Positions 6,725 through 15,796 of a stretch of 64,000 bases of DNA are shown in pieces. The notes beneath the pieces were generated by a model. That model had not been told where the DNA came from. It saw only the letters and a list, made by a program, of their open reading frames with translations, and ran no database searches. A program made the translations under genes and the position numbers. The stretch is from Bacteroidota bacterium (GTDB lineage Bacteria > Bacteroidota > Bacteroidia > Cytophagales > Cyclobacteriaceae), in contig JAFDYT010000005.1 of NCBI GenBank assembly GCA_018266055.1, forward strand, positions 124,001-188,000. Direction: 5' to 3'. Numbering within the stretch: position 1 is the first letter of the stretch; each line of letters starts with the position of its first letter.

Positions 6725-9709
6725 ATGCTGTCTTTTCAATTTTGGAAGTCGTGGCGCAAGCCTGATCAGATCATCTTCTGGATTCTTGCAGCGTTTGTTT
6801 TCGTCGCGCTGATTTTTTTCTGGCAAGGGTGGTGGATATCGCCGGCTCCGGTTATTGCCAACGAGCATTTTCAACAAATTCAAAAAGTACAAACGGCCAC
6901 GCACTCTTTTCAGGTCGGCTTGCTTAATCTCGGTATCCCGGCTGACAGCTATGTAATACTCGAAAACATTTTTGGAAGTCATTTGCATCCCAATGCCTTC
7001 GCGTCTTACGTTTTTTTAGCCGCGCTGATGGTTGCGTTTTTATTTTTTGTAGCCATCATCTCCACGTTTAGTCGTTTTTGGTTTTTGATCGGCATGGGCT
7101 TGGTGATGTTGTTTTTGGCCAGCCTCCGCCTGGAGGCACTTGAAGTATTTGGCTTTACCAATAAAGCGGTAGTGGCAGTAGCTATTCTGCTGTTTGGCGG
7201 ACTGTCATTTTATTTTCATTCGTTTAAAAAGGAGTCAGGATTAGCCCTGCGACTCGTGGCCTTTGCCGCGTTGATGGCCGGCCTGGGTGTGATCATTTAT
7301 TTTTTCAGCAAAGCCACTACGCCTTTTCTTCACCTGTCGGTGAATGGCCTGCTCGCCGGAATTATCCTTACTATAATTTTTATTGTGATGGTAGCGCACG
7401 AGATTGTCGCTTCGTTCGTGACAATCACTACTGAAAGTTTGCGCTCGTCGAAAAGCCTGCAGCACTTTCTGATTCTTACAGTGGTATATCTCATCAACGT
7501 CGCGCTGATGTTTGCCTCCAAGATGGGATTCATCCAATGGAGTTTCTTTTCGATAAGTTCATTCTTCTTGCTGATGGTATCGGCGATTCTCGGCCTCTGG
7601 GGCTTTCGCAAACGCAGCCATCTTTATGAACACATTCTGCCAACAGAACCAATCGCGGTTTTCTTTTTCTTCACGCTGATGCTGGTCTCTTTTGGCGCCA
7701 TGGGATACTTTGCTTCGTCAGCGAGCGACATGATGATGGACGCGCTGGACGACCTCATCATGGCGGCGCATATCGGTGCGGGAATTATTTTCACACTGTA
7801 TGTGATCGCCAACTTTGGGCCGATGCTCAGGCAGAACCTTGCGGTACACAAAGTATTGTACAAGCCCGAGACGATGCCCCATTTTACTTATCGGCTCATG
7901 TCGGTGATTGCAGCGTATGCGGTGCTCTCAGTGGCTGTGTCGTGGAAGACGTACGTGAATCAGGCCACAGCTACGTACTACCACGCCTATGGCGATTTGT
8001 ATTTGCTGCAAAACGACGACGTGACAGCCGAAGGATATTATCAGAAGTCTTTGCAATTTCGAAATCAAAACCTTCACGCGCATTACGCTCTGGCCACCAT
8101 CAGCGCGCGTCAATACGACTCGTTTAAAGAACGTACCGAATACGAGAAAACGATCACGTGGTCGCCAAGTATTCCTGTGTATCTTAACTTGAGCCAGGCG
8201 TATGCAATTCAAAATGATTTGCTCGAAGCGGCACTTACTCTGGATGCCGGGAAGAAAATATTTCCGAAGAGTGGCGAATTGCAAAATGCCATCGGCTTGT
8301 CGTTTCTGAAACTCGGCGTTCGCGACTCAGCATTGTATTCCTTTCAGTTGGCGAAAAATCTTTCAGGTACAAAATCCGTGGGCGCGACAAACTACCTTGG
8401 CGCTTGCGCGATTTTTAATGTGGAGCATCCTGTGGATTCACTCCTCTCGTTCGATGGCTCGCAAACCAACGGCGTTGCAGTAAACGCAACGGCGCTGGCC
8501 AACCTTCAACATAAATCGGTAGAACTTGAAAGCAAACTGTTTTCAGACACTGCGCTAAGCGTGTATCAGGCTGCGCTGCTGTGCAACTACCTGATAAACA
8601 AAGGGGCTTCCGCTGACACAGCTCTGGTGCGGCAAGTGATACAGTTAGCAGCGCGGCCAGTGAATGATGATTTCAAAGAGCAACTGACGCTCTCAGCGGC
8701 CCAGGCGCTTTATGCCAATGGCGACGTGAAGGAAGCGTTGCAATTGGTGCGCGATGTGGCCTACCGCTCGGGAGATGGAAGCGCGTTTTCGTTGCTTGGC
8801 CTTTGGCTGATGGAACAAAACAATCCTTCACTGGCCGCTACTTATTTTAAATTGGCCGCTGAAAAGATGCATCCGCATGCTTTGTATTATCAGGCGCTGG
8901 CAGAAACAGAATCCGATAGTTTGAGAAATGCAATAGCTAGCTGGGATAGCCTTCGCAAAGCAAATGAAAAGGAAGTCGCTGCTTTCGCAGAAAAAATGAG
9001 CCGGGTGTTGAACAGCAACATCGCGCAAGCCGGTAATCTTTCTGAAGAAGAGAAATATTATTTCTGTCGATACAGGATAGCACTGAATGACTCGGTTCAA
9101 TTTCTGAAAACAGTGAATAGCATCGGCGAGCCTTCGCTGAACGCGCAAGCCTTTTATGACCGCGCAAAGAAATGGTTTGCGCTTGATGAACCGGATAAAG
9201 CGTTGTATCAGCTTCGCCAGATTGCCTCAATCAACAATCGCATGAAGACTGCACTTGATGAGTTTGGTGTTTTGCTCTCGGCCGAAAAGCGCAACATGGA
9301 TTTTATAAAAAAGAAATTAAGCAGCGGCACGGAACTATCAGCTGGCCTCAAAATGTATGTTGACGCTCTGCTGGCAGAAGAGAGTGGCAACGGAAAATTG
9401 ACACGCGAGCGCTACGTGCGGCTGGCCAGTGCCAACAATCAATTTGAAGAAGGTGTAGTAGCCTCAGCCCGCTTTCTTGCTAATGACACTACAGAGCGGT
9501 TGAAGAATTTTTCACTTCTGGTCGATGGGTTATTGGCAAAGCCTAACTCGGTAAAAATTTTAAAGCAGCACGTGCTTGAATCCATCGCGCTTGGCTTTGA
9601 GCAGGCGGCGCAAGACTCCCTCGATAAGTTGCATGCGCTGCTTCCTGAAGAGTCGTTCAAGAAGTTCATCGCTGCTCATCGCGAGTATTTTAGCGTGGAG
9701 AAGAAGTAG
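6725..9709 (+). CDS. Large membrane protein with C-terminal TPR domain, function unknown
   Basis: 994 residues in two parts. Residues about 15-410 hold roughly eleven hydrophobic helices, the first at 17-37. From about 425 on, the sequence is soluble and helical, with TPR-like units (for example the YHAYGDLYLLQNDD and HAHYALATISARQYDSF stretches), continuing to the C-terminus. I do not recognise a catalytic motif. By the hydropathy pattern the long TPR part should sit on one side of the inner membrane as a binding scaffold. The gene follows gatC by 39 bases and may end the operon that starts at the thioesterase. Possible roles include assembly or glycan-polymer handling, as other polytopic-plus-TPR proteins do, but that is a guess. 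Confidence 0.8.
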   Translation: MLSFQFWKSWRKPDQIIFWILAAFVFVALIFFWQGWWISPAPVIANEHFQQIQKVQTATHSFQVGLLNLGIPADSYVILENIFGSHLHPNAFASYVFLAALMVAFLFFVAIISTFSRFWFLIGMGLVMLFLASLRLEALEVFGFTNKAVVAVAILLFGGLSFYFHSFKKESGLALRLVAFAALMAGLGVIIYFFSKATTPFLHLSVNGLLAGIILTIIFIVMVAHEIVASFVTITTESLRSSKSLQHFLILTVVYLINVALMFASKMGFIQWSFFSISSFFLLMVSAILGLWGFRKRSHLYEHILPTEPIAVFFFFTLMLVSFGAMGYFASSASDMMMDALDDLIMAAHIGAGIIFTLYVIANFGPMLRQNLAVHKVLYKPETMPHFTYRLMSVIAAYAVLSVAVSWKTYVNQATATYYHAYGDLYLLQNDDVTAEGYYQKSLQFRNQNLHAHYALATISARQYDSFKERTEYEKTITWSPSIPVYLNLSQAYAIQNDLLEAALTLDAGKKIFPKSGELQNAIGLSFLKLGVRDSALYSFQLAKNLSGTKSVGATNYLGACAIFNVEHPVDSLLSFDGSQTNGVAVNATALANLQHKSVELESKLFSDTALSVYQAALLCNYLINKGASADTALVRQVIQLAARPVNDDFKEQLTLSAAQALYANGDVKEALQLVRDVAYRSGDGSAFSLLGLWLMEQNNPSLAATYFKLAAEKMHPHALYYQALAETESDSLRNAIASWDSLRKANEKEVAAFAEKMSRVLNSNIAQAGNLSEEEKYYFCRYRIALNDSVQFLKTVNSIGEPSLNAQAFYDRAKKWFALDEPDKALYQLRQIASINNRMKTALDEFGVLLSAEKRNMDFIKKKLSSGTELSAGLKMYVDALLAEESGNGKLTRERYVRLASANNQFEEGVVASARFLANDTTERLKNFSLLVDGLLAKPNSVKILKQHVLESIALGFEQAAQDSLDKLHALLPEESFKKFIAAHREYFSVEKK

Positions 9710-9760
9710 GTTGCCAGTTCGTATCTTTTAAAGATGAATGCAATTTCATATTTTTGATTG

Positions 9761-9991
9761 ATGAACGTGAAGAATAGACTAAGAAACAATCTTGTGAGAA
9801 GAATCCAGCGGCTTTCGACCGAAAAGCTAAAGGAGATGACCGCAATGTTGGGTAAAATCGAGAATCAATTAAAGTCGAGAGAAAAAACGTTGAAATTGGC
9901 CGGTTCATGGAAGGAACTGGGAGATGATTTTGATGTGGAATTAACGGAGCGACTTCACGAAAACAGATTGAGGGATCGCGAAATCAACTGA
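9761..9991 (+). CDS. Antitoxin-like partner of the PIN toxin
   Basis: A 76-residue basic-then-acidic helical protein directly upstream of a PIN-domain toxin gene (3-base gap). The helix KLKEMTAMLGKIENQLKSREKTLKLAGSW is followed by an acidic tail (DDFDVELTERLHENR), which could wrap the toxin. I chose ATG 9761 over the in-frame TTG at 9758. A TATTTTTG box at 9749-9756 almost touches the start, so the mRNA may be leaderless. No ribbon-helix-helix or AbrB domain is evident, so the family is unassigned and the call rests mostly on context. Confidence 0.65.
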   Translation: MNVKNRLRNNLVRRIQRLSTEKLKEMTAMLGKIENQLKSREKTLKLAGSWKELGDDFDVELTERLHENRLRDREIN

Positions 9992-9994
9992 TTT

Positions 9995-10399
9995 GTGGTT
10001 GAAGCGCTTATCGATACAGATATTCTTTCATACTATTTCAAAGGGGATACGAACGTTGTGCGTCGGTTTACACGCTATCTTGAACAATTCGATATTGTTA
10101 ATATTTCTATTATCTCCTACTTCGAAATCCTCAGTGGCTTAAAATTCAAGCAAGCTGACAAACAGATTCAGCAATTTGAAGACTTTGTTAGCAGTAATAA
10201 CATTCTCCTTCTCTCTGAAGAATCAGCAAGAATAGCCAGTGACATTTATTCTGATTTAAGACATCGCGGTATTACCATTGGTTCTTCTGATATCTTTATT
10301 GCGGCGGTAGCTATTGAAAACGGTCTTCAGTTGATTACCAATAACGAGAAACATTTTGAGGTGATAAAAGGCCTTAATCTAGAGAACTGGAAGAGATAG
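9995..10399 (+). CDS. PIN-domain ribonuclease toxin (VapC family)
   Basis: A 134-residue VapC-like RNase that would cleave RNA when freed from its antitoxin. The acidic PIN residues are visible: D7 (ALIDTDIL), E43 (SYFEILSG), D98 (GSSDIFIA) and the following TNNEKHFE motif around 114-121. Start is a GTG at 9995, three bases after the antitoxin stop, consistent with translational coupling. A second, diverged module of the same type lies at 35205-35845. The gene is followed within about 20 bases by copy 2 of the dispersed repeat. Confidence 0.88.
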   Translation: MVEALIDTDILSYYFKGDTNVVRRFTRYLEQFDIVNISIISYFEILSGLKFKQADKQIQQFEDFVSSNNILLLSEESARIASDIYSDLRHRGITIGSSDIFIAAVAIENGLQLITNNEKHFEVIKGLNLENWKR

Positions 10400-10419
10400 A
10401 TTTTTTATGTCTAAACGTC

Positions 10420-10525
10420 GGCCAGGGATAGAGGCATTGTTGGAGCCCGAAGTGGCCTGTGGGCAGGGTGGCGACTGCCGATAGCCCGGTGGCGCGCTCG
10501 TCTCGACCGCGCCAGGCCGCCAAAA
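10420..10525 (-). repeat. Dispersed intergenic repeat, copy 2 (inverted)
   Basis: The minus-strand reading starts TTTTGGCGGCCTGGCGCGG at 10525 and ends ATCCCTGGCC near 10420, matching copy 1 at 3611-3722 in head, central CTTCGGGCT block and tail but not in the linker. The GGCGCG/CGCGCC stem of the head is kept although one base is missing relative to copy 1, which points to a conserved RNA or DNA fold. It sits between the PIN toxin gene and gcvT. Confidence 0.8.
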
Positions 10526-10617
10526 CTTTTTGAACTGTACTTTACCTGATGGTTGGAGCCTCCAATTTATTGAGGCATATTTGTGCGTTTTTTACCAACC
10601 AGAAAATTCTACCACTC

Positions 10618-11700
10618 ATGGATTTGAAATTTGTACCTCTCAACGCAGTGCATGAAAAACTTGGCGCTAAAATGGTGCCCTTTGCCGGATACAATATGCC
10701 GGTGCGCTATTCGTCGGATATTGAAGAGCACATGACGGTGCGTAACGGCGTCGGTGTGTTTGATGTGAGCCACATGGGTGAGTTTACGTTGAAGGGACCG
10801 AATGCACTCGACCTCATCCAGCGGGTAACGAGCAACGATGCCAGCAAACTGATTGACGGGCAAGCGCAGTACTCATGTCTGCCCAACGAGACCGGCGGTA
10901 TTGTGGATGATTTGATCGTGTACAAAGTAAAAGACAACGACTACCTGCTGGTAGTGAATGCCTCGAACATAGACAAGGATTGGAATTGGATTTCGAAATT
11001 CAATACCAAAGGTGTGGAGATGAAAAACATTTCGGACGACATCTGCTTGTTTGCGGTGCAGGGACCGAAAGCGGCCGGCGTGTTGCAGAAGTTAACGAAG
11101 ACCGATTTGTCGGCGATAAAGTATTATCACTTTGCCATCGGCGAATTTGCCGGCGTGAGCGATGTGGTGATGAGCAACACAGGCTATACCGGCGCGGGTG
11201 GTTTTGAAATTTATGTAAACAAAGCGTCAGCAGAAAAAGTATGGAACGCCATCTTTGACGCTGGCAAAGACGAAAACATCAAGCCGATTGGTCTCGGTGC
11301 GCGCGATACGCTACGCCTGGAGATGGGCTTCTGCCTTTACGGAAATGACATCGACGATACCACGTCGCCGTTGGAAGGTGGCTTGGGATGGATCACAAAA
11401 TTCACAAAAGAGTTTACCAACTCCACTAACCTGAAAAAACAAAAGGAGGCAGGCGTAAGTAAAAAGCTGGTAGGCTTTAAGATGATTGACAAAGGAATTC
11501 CCCGCCATGACTATCCGATCAAAGATGCGAGTGGTGCGGTGATCGGCAAGGTAACATCAGGTACGCAGTCGCCGATGTTGAGCTTGGGCATTGGTCTTGG
11601 GTATGTGACTACGGCGAACTCAGCGGTGGGTTCAGAAATATTTATTGAAGTGAGAGGCAAAGCGTTGAAAGCGGTGGTGAGCAAGCTGCCATTAGTCTGA
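10618..11700 (+). CDS. gcvT: Glycine cleavage system T protein (aminomethyltransferase)
   Basis: T protein of the glycine cleavage complex: transfers the methylene group from H-protein-bound aminomethyl-lipoate to tetrahydrofolate and releases ammonia. The 360-residue frame from ATG 10618 has the family start ([21 protein letters not shown]), the folate-site [12 protein letters not shown] segment and GFEIYV, and the C-terminal barrel beginning near LVGFKM. An upstream in-frame ATG at 10549 would add 23 residues unlike the family, so I place the start at 10618. A possible promoter, TTG then TATTTGTG, lies about 30-60 bases upstream. Genes for the H and P proteins are not nearby. Confidence 0.94.
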   Translation: MDLKFVPLNAVHEKLGAKMVPFAGYNMPVRYSSDIEEHMTVRNGVGVFDVSHMGEFTLKGPNALDLIQRVTSNDASKLIDGQAQYSCLPNETGGIVDDLIVYKVKDNDYLLVVNASNIDKDWNWISKFNTKGVEMKNISDDICLFAVQGPKAAGVLQKLTKTDLSAIKYYHFAIGEFAGVSDVVMSNTGYTGAGGFEIYVNKASAEKVWNAIFDAGKDENIKPIGLGARDTLRLEMGFCLYGNDIDDTTSPLEGGLGWITKFTKEFTNSTNLKKQKEAGVSKKLVGFKMIDKGIPRHDYPIKDASGAVIGKVTSGTQSPMLSLGIGLGYVTTANSAVGSEIFIEVRGKALKAVVSKLPLV

Positions 11701-11771
11701 ACTATGATGAATTTGATGTTTGTGATTAGCACAAGGTAAAGACTGAATACAAGTTCAAGCGGCTTCAAAAT

Positions 11772-11827
11772 AAGAAATTCAAAATATCATGAAGATCAAT
11801 AAGATCATAACAATCAAGGTTCAGACT
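11772..11827 (+). repeat. Degenerate ATCA-rich element ahead of comB
   Basis: The 129-bp gap between gcvT and comB contains loosely repeated units of the form ATCATGAAG, ATCAATAAG, ATCATAACA, ATCAAGG, ending GGTTCAGAC just before the comB ATG. This looks like a member of a short degenerate intergenic repeat type I recall from many bacterial genomes. A 14-codon frame inside it (ATG 11790) is probably accidental. It forms the leader of comB, so could affect its translation. Confidence 0.35.
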
Positions 11828-11829
11828 TT

Positions 11830-12531
11830 ATGAAGACCATTGACGTTTGCCTTAGTCCGGAGCTGATGCACTTGTATGAAATTGAAAACCGCACGGTAGT
11901 GGTGGTGGATATTCTTCGTGCTACGTCGTGCATGGTAACGGCATTTGCTCACGGTGTTGACAGTATCACGCCGGTAGCGAACCTGGACGAATGCCTGAAA
12001 CTAAAGACGAAAGGCTACGTCACTTCCGGCGAGCGCGATGGAAAAAAAGTAGAAGGTTTTGACAAAGGAAACTCTCCGTTCGAATATATGGGCGAGCAGG
12101 TGCGCGGGTTGAAGCTCGCGTTTACTACTACCAACGGCACGCAGGCCATTGAAAAATCTAAGGGGGCGAAGGAAGTGATCATCGGATCGTTTTTGAATCT
12201 TACTTCGGTGGTGCGCTACCTGTTGCTCGGCGAAAACAATGTGCTCATCGTATGTGCTGGTTGGAAAGGCCGCGTGAATCTGGAAGACACTCTTTTCGCT
12301 GGCGCCGTGGTTGAAAAACTGAAAGACTATCTTGGCCCGGATTGCGATGCGCCACTGGCTGCGCAGCATTTGTACAATGTCGCCAAAGGCGATATGGTTA
12401 AATTTTTGGAAGCCTCGTCGCACGTGAAGCGCCTGAACCGGCTCAACATTCACAAAGACATTGAGTTCTGCGTCACTCCAGATCAATATAAGGTCATTCC
12501 GAAACTTAAGAACGGAGTGCTGCTCGCCTAA
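11830..12531 (+). CDS. comB: 2-phosphosulfolactate phosphatase family protein
   Basis: ComB-family phosphatase, 233 residues. In methanogens the enzyme releases sulfolactate from 2-phosphosulfolactate on the way to coenzyme M; bacterial members are common but their pathway is often unproven. The characteristic VVVDILRATS segment, with a conserved Asp (D27), is at 23-33, followed by the TSGERDGKK and FTTTNGTQAI motifs that bind the substrate in the family. No comA or comC is nearby, so a coenzyme M route is not supported; a role in sulfolactate or sulfonate metabolism is inference. No signal peptide. Confidence 0.82.
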   Translation: MKTIDVCLSPELMHLYEIENRTVVVVDILRATSCMVTAFAHGVDSITPVANLDECLKLKTKGYVTSGERDGKKVEGFDKGNSPFEYMGEQVRGLKLAFTTTNGTQAIEKSKGAKEVIIGSFLNLTSVVRYLLLGENNVLIVCAGWKGRVNLEDTLFAGAVVEKLKDYLGPDCDAPLAAQHLYNVAKGDMVKFLEASSHVKRLNRLNIHKDIEFCVTPDQYKVIPKLKNGVLLA

Positions 12532-12576
12532 ACTATTTTCTTTTACAATTCCTTCCGATAGACATATCTTTAAGAC

Positions 12577-13755
12577 ATGCAAAAAAAGCACGCCGTCTTA
12601 CTGATCCTTTCTATTCTTTCGGTCATCACTTTTTTGGATCGCAATGCGATTTCAATTTCTGCTGTGCGGATCATGGGCGAACTTTCGCTCACCGACAAAC
12701 AGTTTGGTTGGGTGGCCAGTGTGTTTGCATTTTCTTATGGCATCTTTGAAATTCCAACTGGCATTTGGGGCGATAAATTTGGCGAGAAGAAAGTAATAGC
12801 GCGTGTGGTATTGTGGTGGTCGGCGTTCACTGCCTTGACGGGAATGGTGACGGGCTTTGCTTCCCTGCTGATGGTACGATTTCTTTTTGGTGCTGGAGAG
12901 GCAGGAGCTTACCCAAACTCTGCCATTGCCGTTCGCAAATGGTTTGATGCGAAAGAACTCGGGCGCGCCCAGGCTTTCATCTGGATGTCGAGCCGCATTG
13001 GTGGCGCGATTACTCCGTTTGTGGTGGTGCCTATGCAGATTCACTTTGGCTGGCGAATCACATTTTATGTGCTCGGTGTAATCGGTTTGCTGTGGGTGTT
13101 GGTGTGGTGGTGGCTTTACGAAGAACCGAAAGAGAATACTCATGCTGTGCAGAAAGAAGAAACACGATGGAAAGAACTTTTGAGTAACCGAAATTTCTGG
13201 TTGTTGTTGTTGATTTACTATTGCTACGCCAGTGGGGTTTTCTTTTTTATATCGTGGTTGCCAAAATATTTACACAGCGGCCTGGGCATAGCAGAAAAAG
13301 ATCTGACATATTCAGCATCATTGCCTTTTGTGTTGGCTGCCGTCGGATGTTGGTTTGGAGGATCGATCAGCGATGCGCTGGTAAAACGCATCGGTATTGA
13401 TTGGGGCAGGAGGGTTGTCCCCATGGTGGGATTAGCCCTGTCTGGGTTGGTGATGATCGGGGCGACGGTTACCACCAGCACTACACTCGCGGTGATATTT
13501 CTCGCCTTAGGGCTAGCTTTCATGGATTTGACGGCGCCAGTGGCCTGGGCTATTGCGATCGGCCTTGGCGGGAAGAACAGCGGCGCGGTGAGTGGTGCAA
13601 TGAATACGTCAGGTTTACTTGGTGGTACCGTCACCAGTGCAGCCGTGGGCTACATGATTTCAGGCACGGGGAGCTATAATACACCGGTGATTGCGCTGGG
13701 AGGTTTGCTGTTGCTGGGCGCTGTGTTTTGCTTTTTTATCCGTGTGGAAAAATAG
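12577..13755 (+). CDS. MFS transporter, anion:cation symporter-like
   Basis: Twelve-helix major facilitator, 392 residues, in the inner membrane. The early FLDRNAISISAVRI segment, the GIWGDKFGEKK loop between helices 2 and 3 (the MFS A-motif region) and the FGAGEAGAYPNS stretch are typical of the ACS family that takes up organic acids such as hexuronates, glucarate or phthalate. Substrate remains unknown. The gene begins 45 bases after comB and ends six bases before the convergent amidohydrolase, leaving no room for a separate terminator. Confidence 0.85.
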   Translation: MQKKHAVLLILSILSVITFLDRNAISISAVRIMGELSLTDKQFGWVASVFAFSYGIFEIPTGIWGDKFGEKKVIARVVLWWSAFTALTGMVTGFASLLMVRFLFGAGEAGAYPNSAIAVRKWFDAKELGRAQAFIWMSSRIGGAITPFVVVPMQIHFGWRITFYVLGVIGLLWVLVWWWLYEEPKENTHAVQKEETRWKELLSNRNFWLLLLIYYCYASGVFFFISWLPKYLHSGLGIAEKDLTYSASLPFVLAAVGCWFGGSISDALVKRIGIDWGRRVVPMVGLALSGLVMIGATVTTSTTLAVIFLALGLAFMDLTAPVAWAIAIGLGGKNSGAVSGAMNTSGLLGGTVTSAAVGYMISGTGSYNTPVIALGGLLLLGAVFCFFIRVEK

Positions 13756-13760
13756 CGGGA

Positions 13761-15407
13761 TTAATTCCGTTGATAAACCACTTTGCCTCCTACCAACGTG
13801 TTCACCACGTTCACATCTTTTATTTTTTCCGGAGCAATTTTGAAAATATTCTGATCGATCACCACGAGGTCGGCCAACTTCCCTTTGGTCAATGAACCTT
13901 TTACATTTTCATCGAATGAGGCATAAGCACCTTCTATGGTGTAGGCTTTCAATGCCTGCTCTACAGAAATTTTTTGTTCCGGAAACCAGCCGCCCGGATT
14001 TTTATCGTCCAGCGTTCGGCGGGTGACGGCGGCATAAATTCCTTCCAGTGGAGTGGCCGGAGCTACAGGCCAGTCGCTGCCAAAAGCCACTTTTGCGTTA
14101 GCGTCAATCAGTGAGCGGAATGCGTACGTCGTTTTACTCCGCTCTGTGCCAATAATTTTTTCAGCCCAGCGACCGTCGTCGATGGCGTGATACGGTTGCA
14201 TGCTGGCGATGACATTCAGCTCTGCCAATCGAGGAATATCCGAAGGCTGAATATGTTGCAGATGCTCGATTCGGAAGCGCCGGTCTTTGGCGCCATTTTC
14301 TTTTTCTACTCTTTCATAAATGTTTAATACGGTGTGAATGGCCTTGTCTCCGATGGCGTGGATCATTACATGCAACCCCGCCGAGTCCGCTGATTTAGTC
14401 CAGCGATAAAGATCTTCCTCGCGAGTGATGAAGAAGCCGGAATCTTTTGGTGCATCGCTGTATGGCTTGAAGAAGGCAGCAGTGTGCGACCCAAGTGCAC
14501 CATCTACAAAGGCCTTAAGGCAACCGATCTTCAGCCACTTGTTGCCTTTTCCTTCGGCATCAATTTTATTTTTTAATTCTCTCCATTCGTTCAGCATTTG
14601 TCCTGCATATATCCGTGTGATGAGTTGATTTTTTTTATTCGCCCGTTCGAAAGCAGCGTTGTATCCATACATGCTGTGGGCGGTAGTGACGCCATGTGCG
14701 GCGGCGTAATTCATTGCAGCCTGCAACGCGCCGTCTTCCGATTCTTCTGAGGGTGCAGGCACAGCTTTATTAATAAGTTCGGTGGCGTTGTCTTTGAATA
14801 TTCCGGTCACTCTGCCGGTTTTATCTTTTACAATCGTTCCGCCTTCCACTTGTTTTACATCGTTGCCAATGTTGGCGGCTATAAGCGCAGCACTGTTGGC
14901 CAGCGACATGTGGCCGTCAAGGCGCATGATCCATACGGGATTGTTTGGTGTTACCTGATCAATCCAGTTTCTGTCGGGCAACTCGCCGCCCCAGTTTTCA
15001 TGATCCCACGTGCCGCCAAGAATCCAAGTTCCAGGCTTAATGGTCTTTGCAAAGTCGCCGATGCGCTGAATAAATTCTTCTTTTGTTTTGGCATCGCGCA
15101 ATTGCACCGAAGCTAAGCCAAACCCTGCTTCCACAAAGTGAGTATGAGTGTCAATGAATCCCGGCAGTATAAGTTGTGAAGTATCAAAACGCGTAAGGTC
15201 TGTTTTGTCGCCTTTCCATGCCATCACTTCTTTTTCACTACCCACTGCTACCAGCGAATCGCCCTGAATGGCCAGCGCTTCCGCCCACGGCTGCTGAGGA
15301 TCAGCAGTCCATATTTTGCCGATAATAATTTGGTCGGCGGGCCCTTTCTTTTCCTGACATGAGAAAAGGATAAGGGCGAATGAAAGAATCAGTAAACTTC
15401 TTTTCAT
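13761..15407 (-). CDS. Lipoprotein amidohydrolase (YtcJ-like, Amidohydro_3)
   Basis: A 548-residue metal-dependent hydrolase of the amidohydrolase superfamily, likely anchored to the membrane as a lipoprotein: the signal peptide ends with lipobox L-F-S-C (Cys17). Metal-site motifs are DTHTHFVEAG near residue 90, HAIGD in the middle and FGSDWPVAP in the last third. Family members act on amides or carbamates; the substrate here is unknown. Its start overlaps the last four bases of the upstream pyrophosphohydrolase gene, so the two are probably co-translated. Confidence 0.85.
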   Translation of the reverse strand: MKRSLLILSFALILFSCQEKKGPADQIIIGKIWTADPQQPWAEALAIQGDSLVAVGSEKEVMAWKGDKTDLTRFDTSQLILPGFIDTHTHFVEAGFGLASVQLRDAKTKEEFIQRIGDFAKTIKPGTWILGGTWDHENWGGELPDRNWIDQVTPNNPVWIMRLDGHMSLANSAALIAANIGNDVKQVEGGTIVKDKTGRVTGIFKDNATELINKAVPAPSEESEDGALQAAMNYAAAHGVTTAHSMYGYNAAFERANKKNQLITRIYAGQMLNEWRELKNKIDAEGKGNKWLKIGCLKAFVDGALGSHTAAFFKPYSDAPKDSGFFITREEDLYRWTKSADSAGLHVMIHAIGDKAIHTVLNIYERVEKENGAKDRRFRIEHLQHIQPSDIPRLAELNVIASMQPYHAIDDGRWAEKIIGTERSKTTYAFRSLIDANAKVAFGSDWPVAPATPLEGIYAAVTRRTLDDKNPGGWFPEQKISVEQALKAYTIEGAYASFDENVKGSLTKGKLADLVVIDQNIFKIAPEKIKDVNVVNTLVGGKVVYQRN

Positions 15408-15736
15408 TGGAGTTTAGGATTTTGGTGATGACGGTCTTTATCGCGTGCGGTTTTCTTTTCGATATTTTTTTGAAATGCTTCGGTAAGGTCAACCCCGGTT
15501 TGGTTGGCAAGGCAAATCAGCACCCACAGCACGTCGGCCATTTCATCACCCAGATCCTTGTTCTTGTCTGATTCTTTTTCAGACTGTTCACCATAGCGTC
15601 GCGCAATGATGCGAGCGAGCTCACCTACTTCTTCCGTCAATAATGCCATGTTGGTGAGTTCATTGAAGTAGCGAACACCGTGAGTTTTTATCCATTCGTC
15701 AACCTGCGCTTGCGCTTCTCGAAGTGATACTGACAT
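15404..15736 (-). CDS. MazG-like nucleotide pyrophosphohydrolase
   Basis: A 110-residue all-alpha NTP pyrophosphohydrolase of the MazG / iMazG type, which would hydrolyse (d)NTPs to monophosphates and may clean the nucleotide pool. The metal-binding pattern is present: E35-E36-x-x-E39 (LTEEVGEL) and E65-x-x-D68 (DEMADVL). It is a single-domain form, shorter than full MazG. The last four bases overlap the amidohydrolase start. No toxin gene is beside it. Confidence 0.88.
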   Translation of the reverse strand: MSVSLREAQAQVDEWIKTHGVRYFNELTNMALLTEEVGELARIIARRYGEQSEKESDKNKDLGDEMADVLWVLICLANQTGVDLTEAFQKNIEKKTARDKDRHHQNPKLQ

Positions 15737-15796
15737 AGCTTTAAAACATAATTAGTTGGATTGCTCTAAATTCAGTGAAGCGTTGTTTAAATCACT

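Noticed and set aside
12001-12591. 196-codon minus-strand frame opposite comB
   Set aside because: Antisense shadow of comB, no recognisable motifs, and it would overlap the MFS start region.
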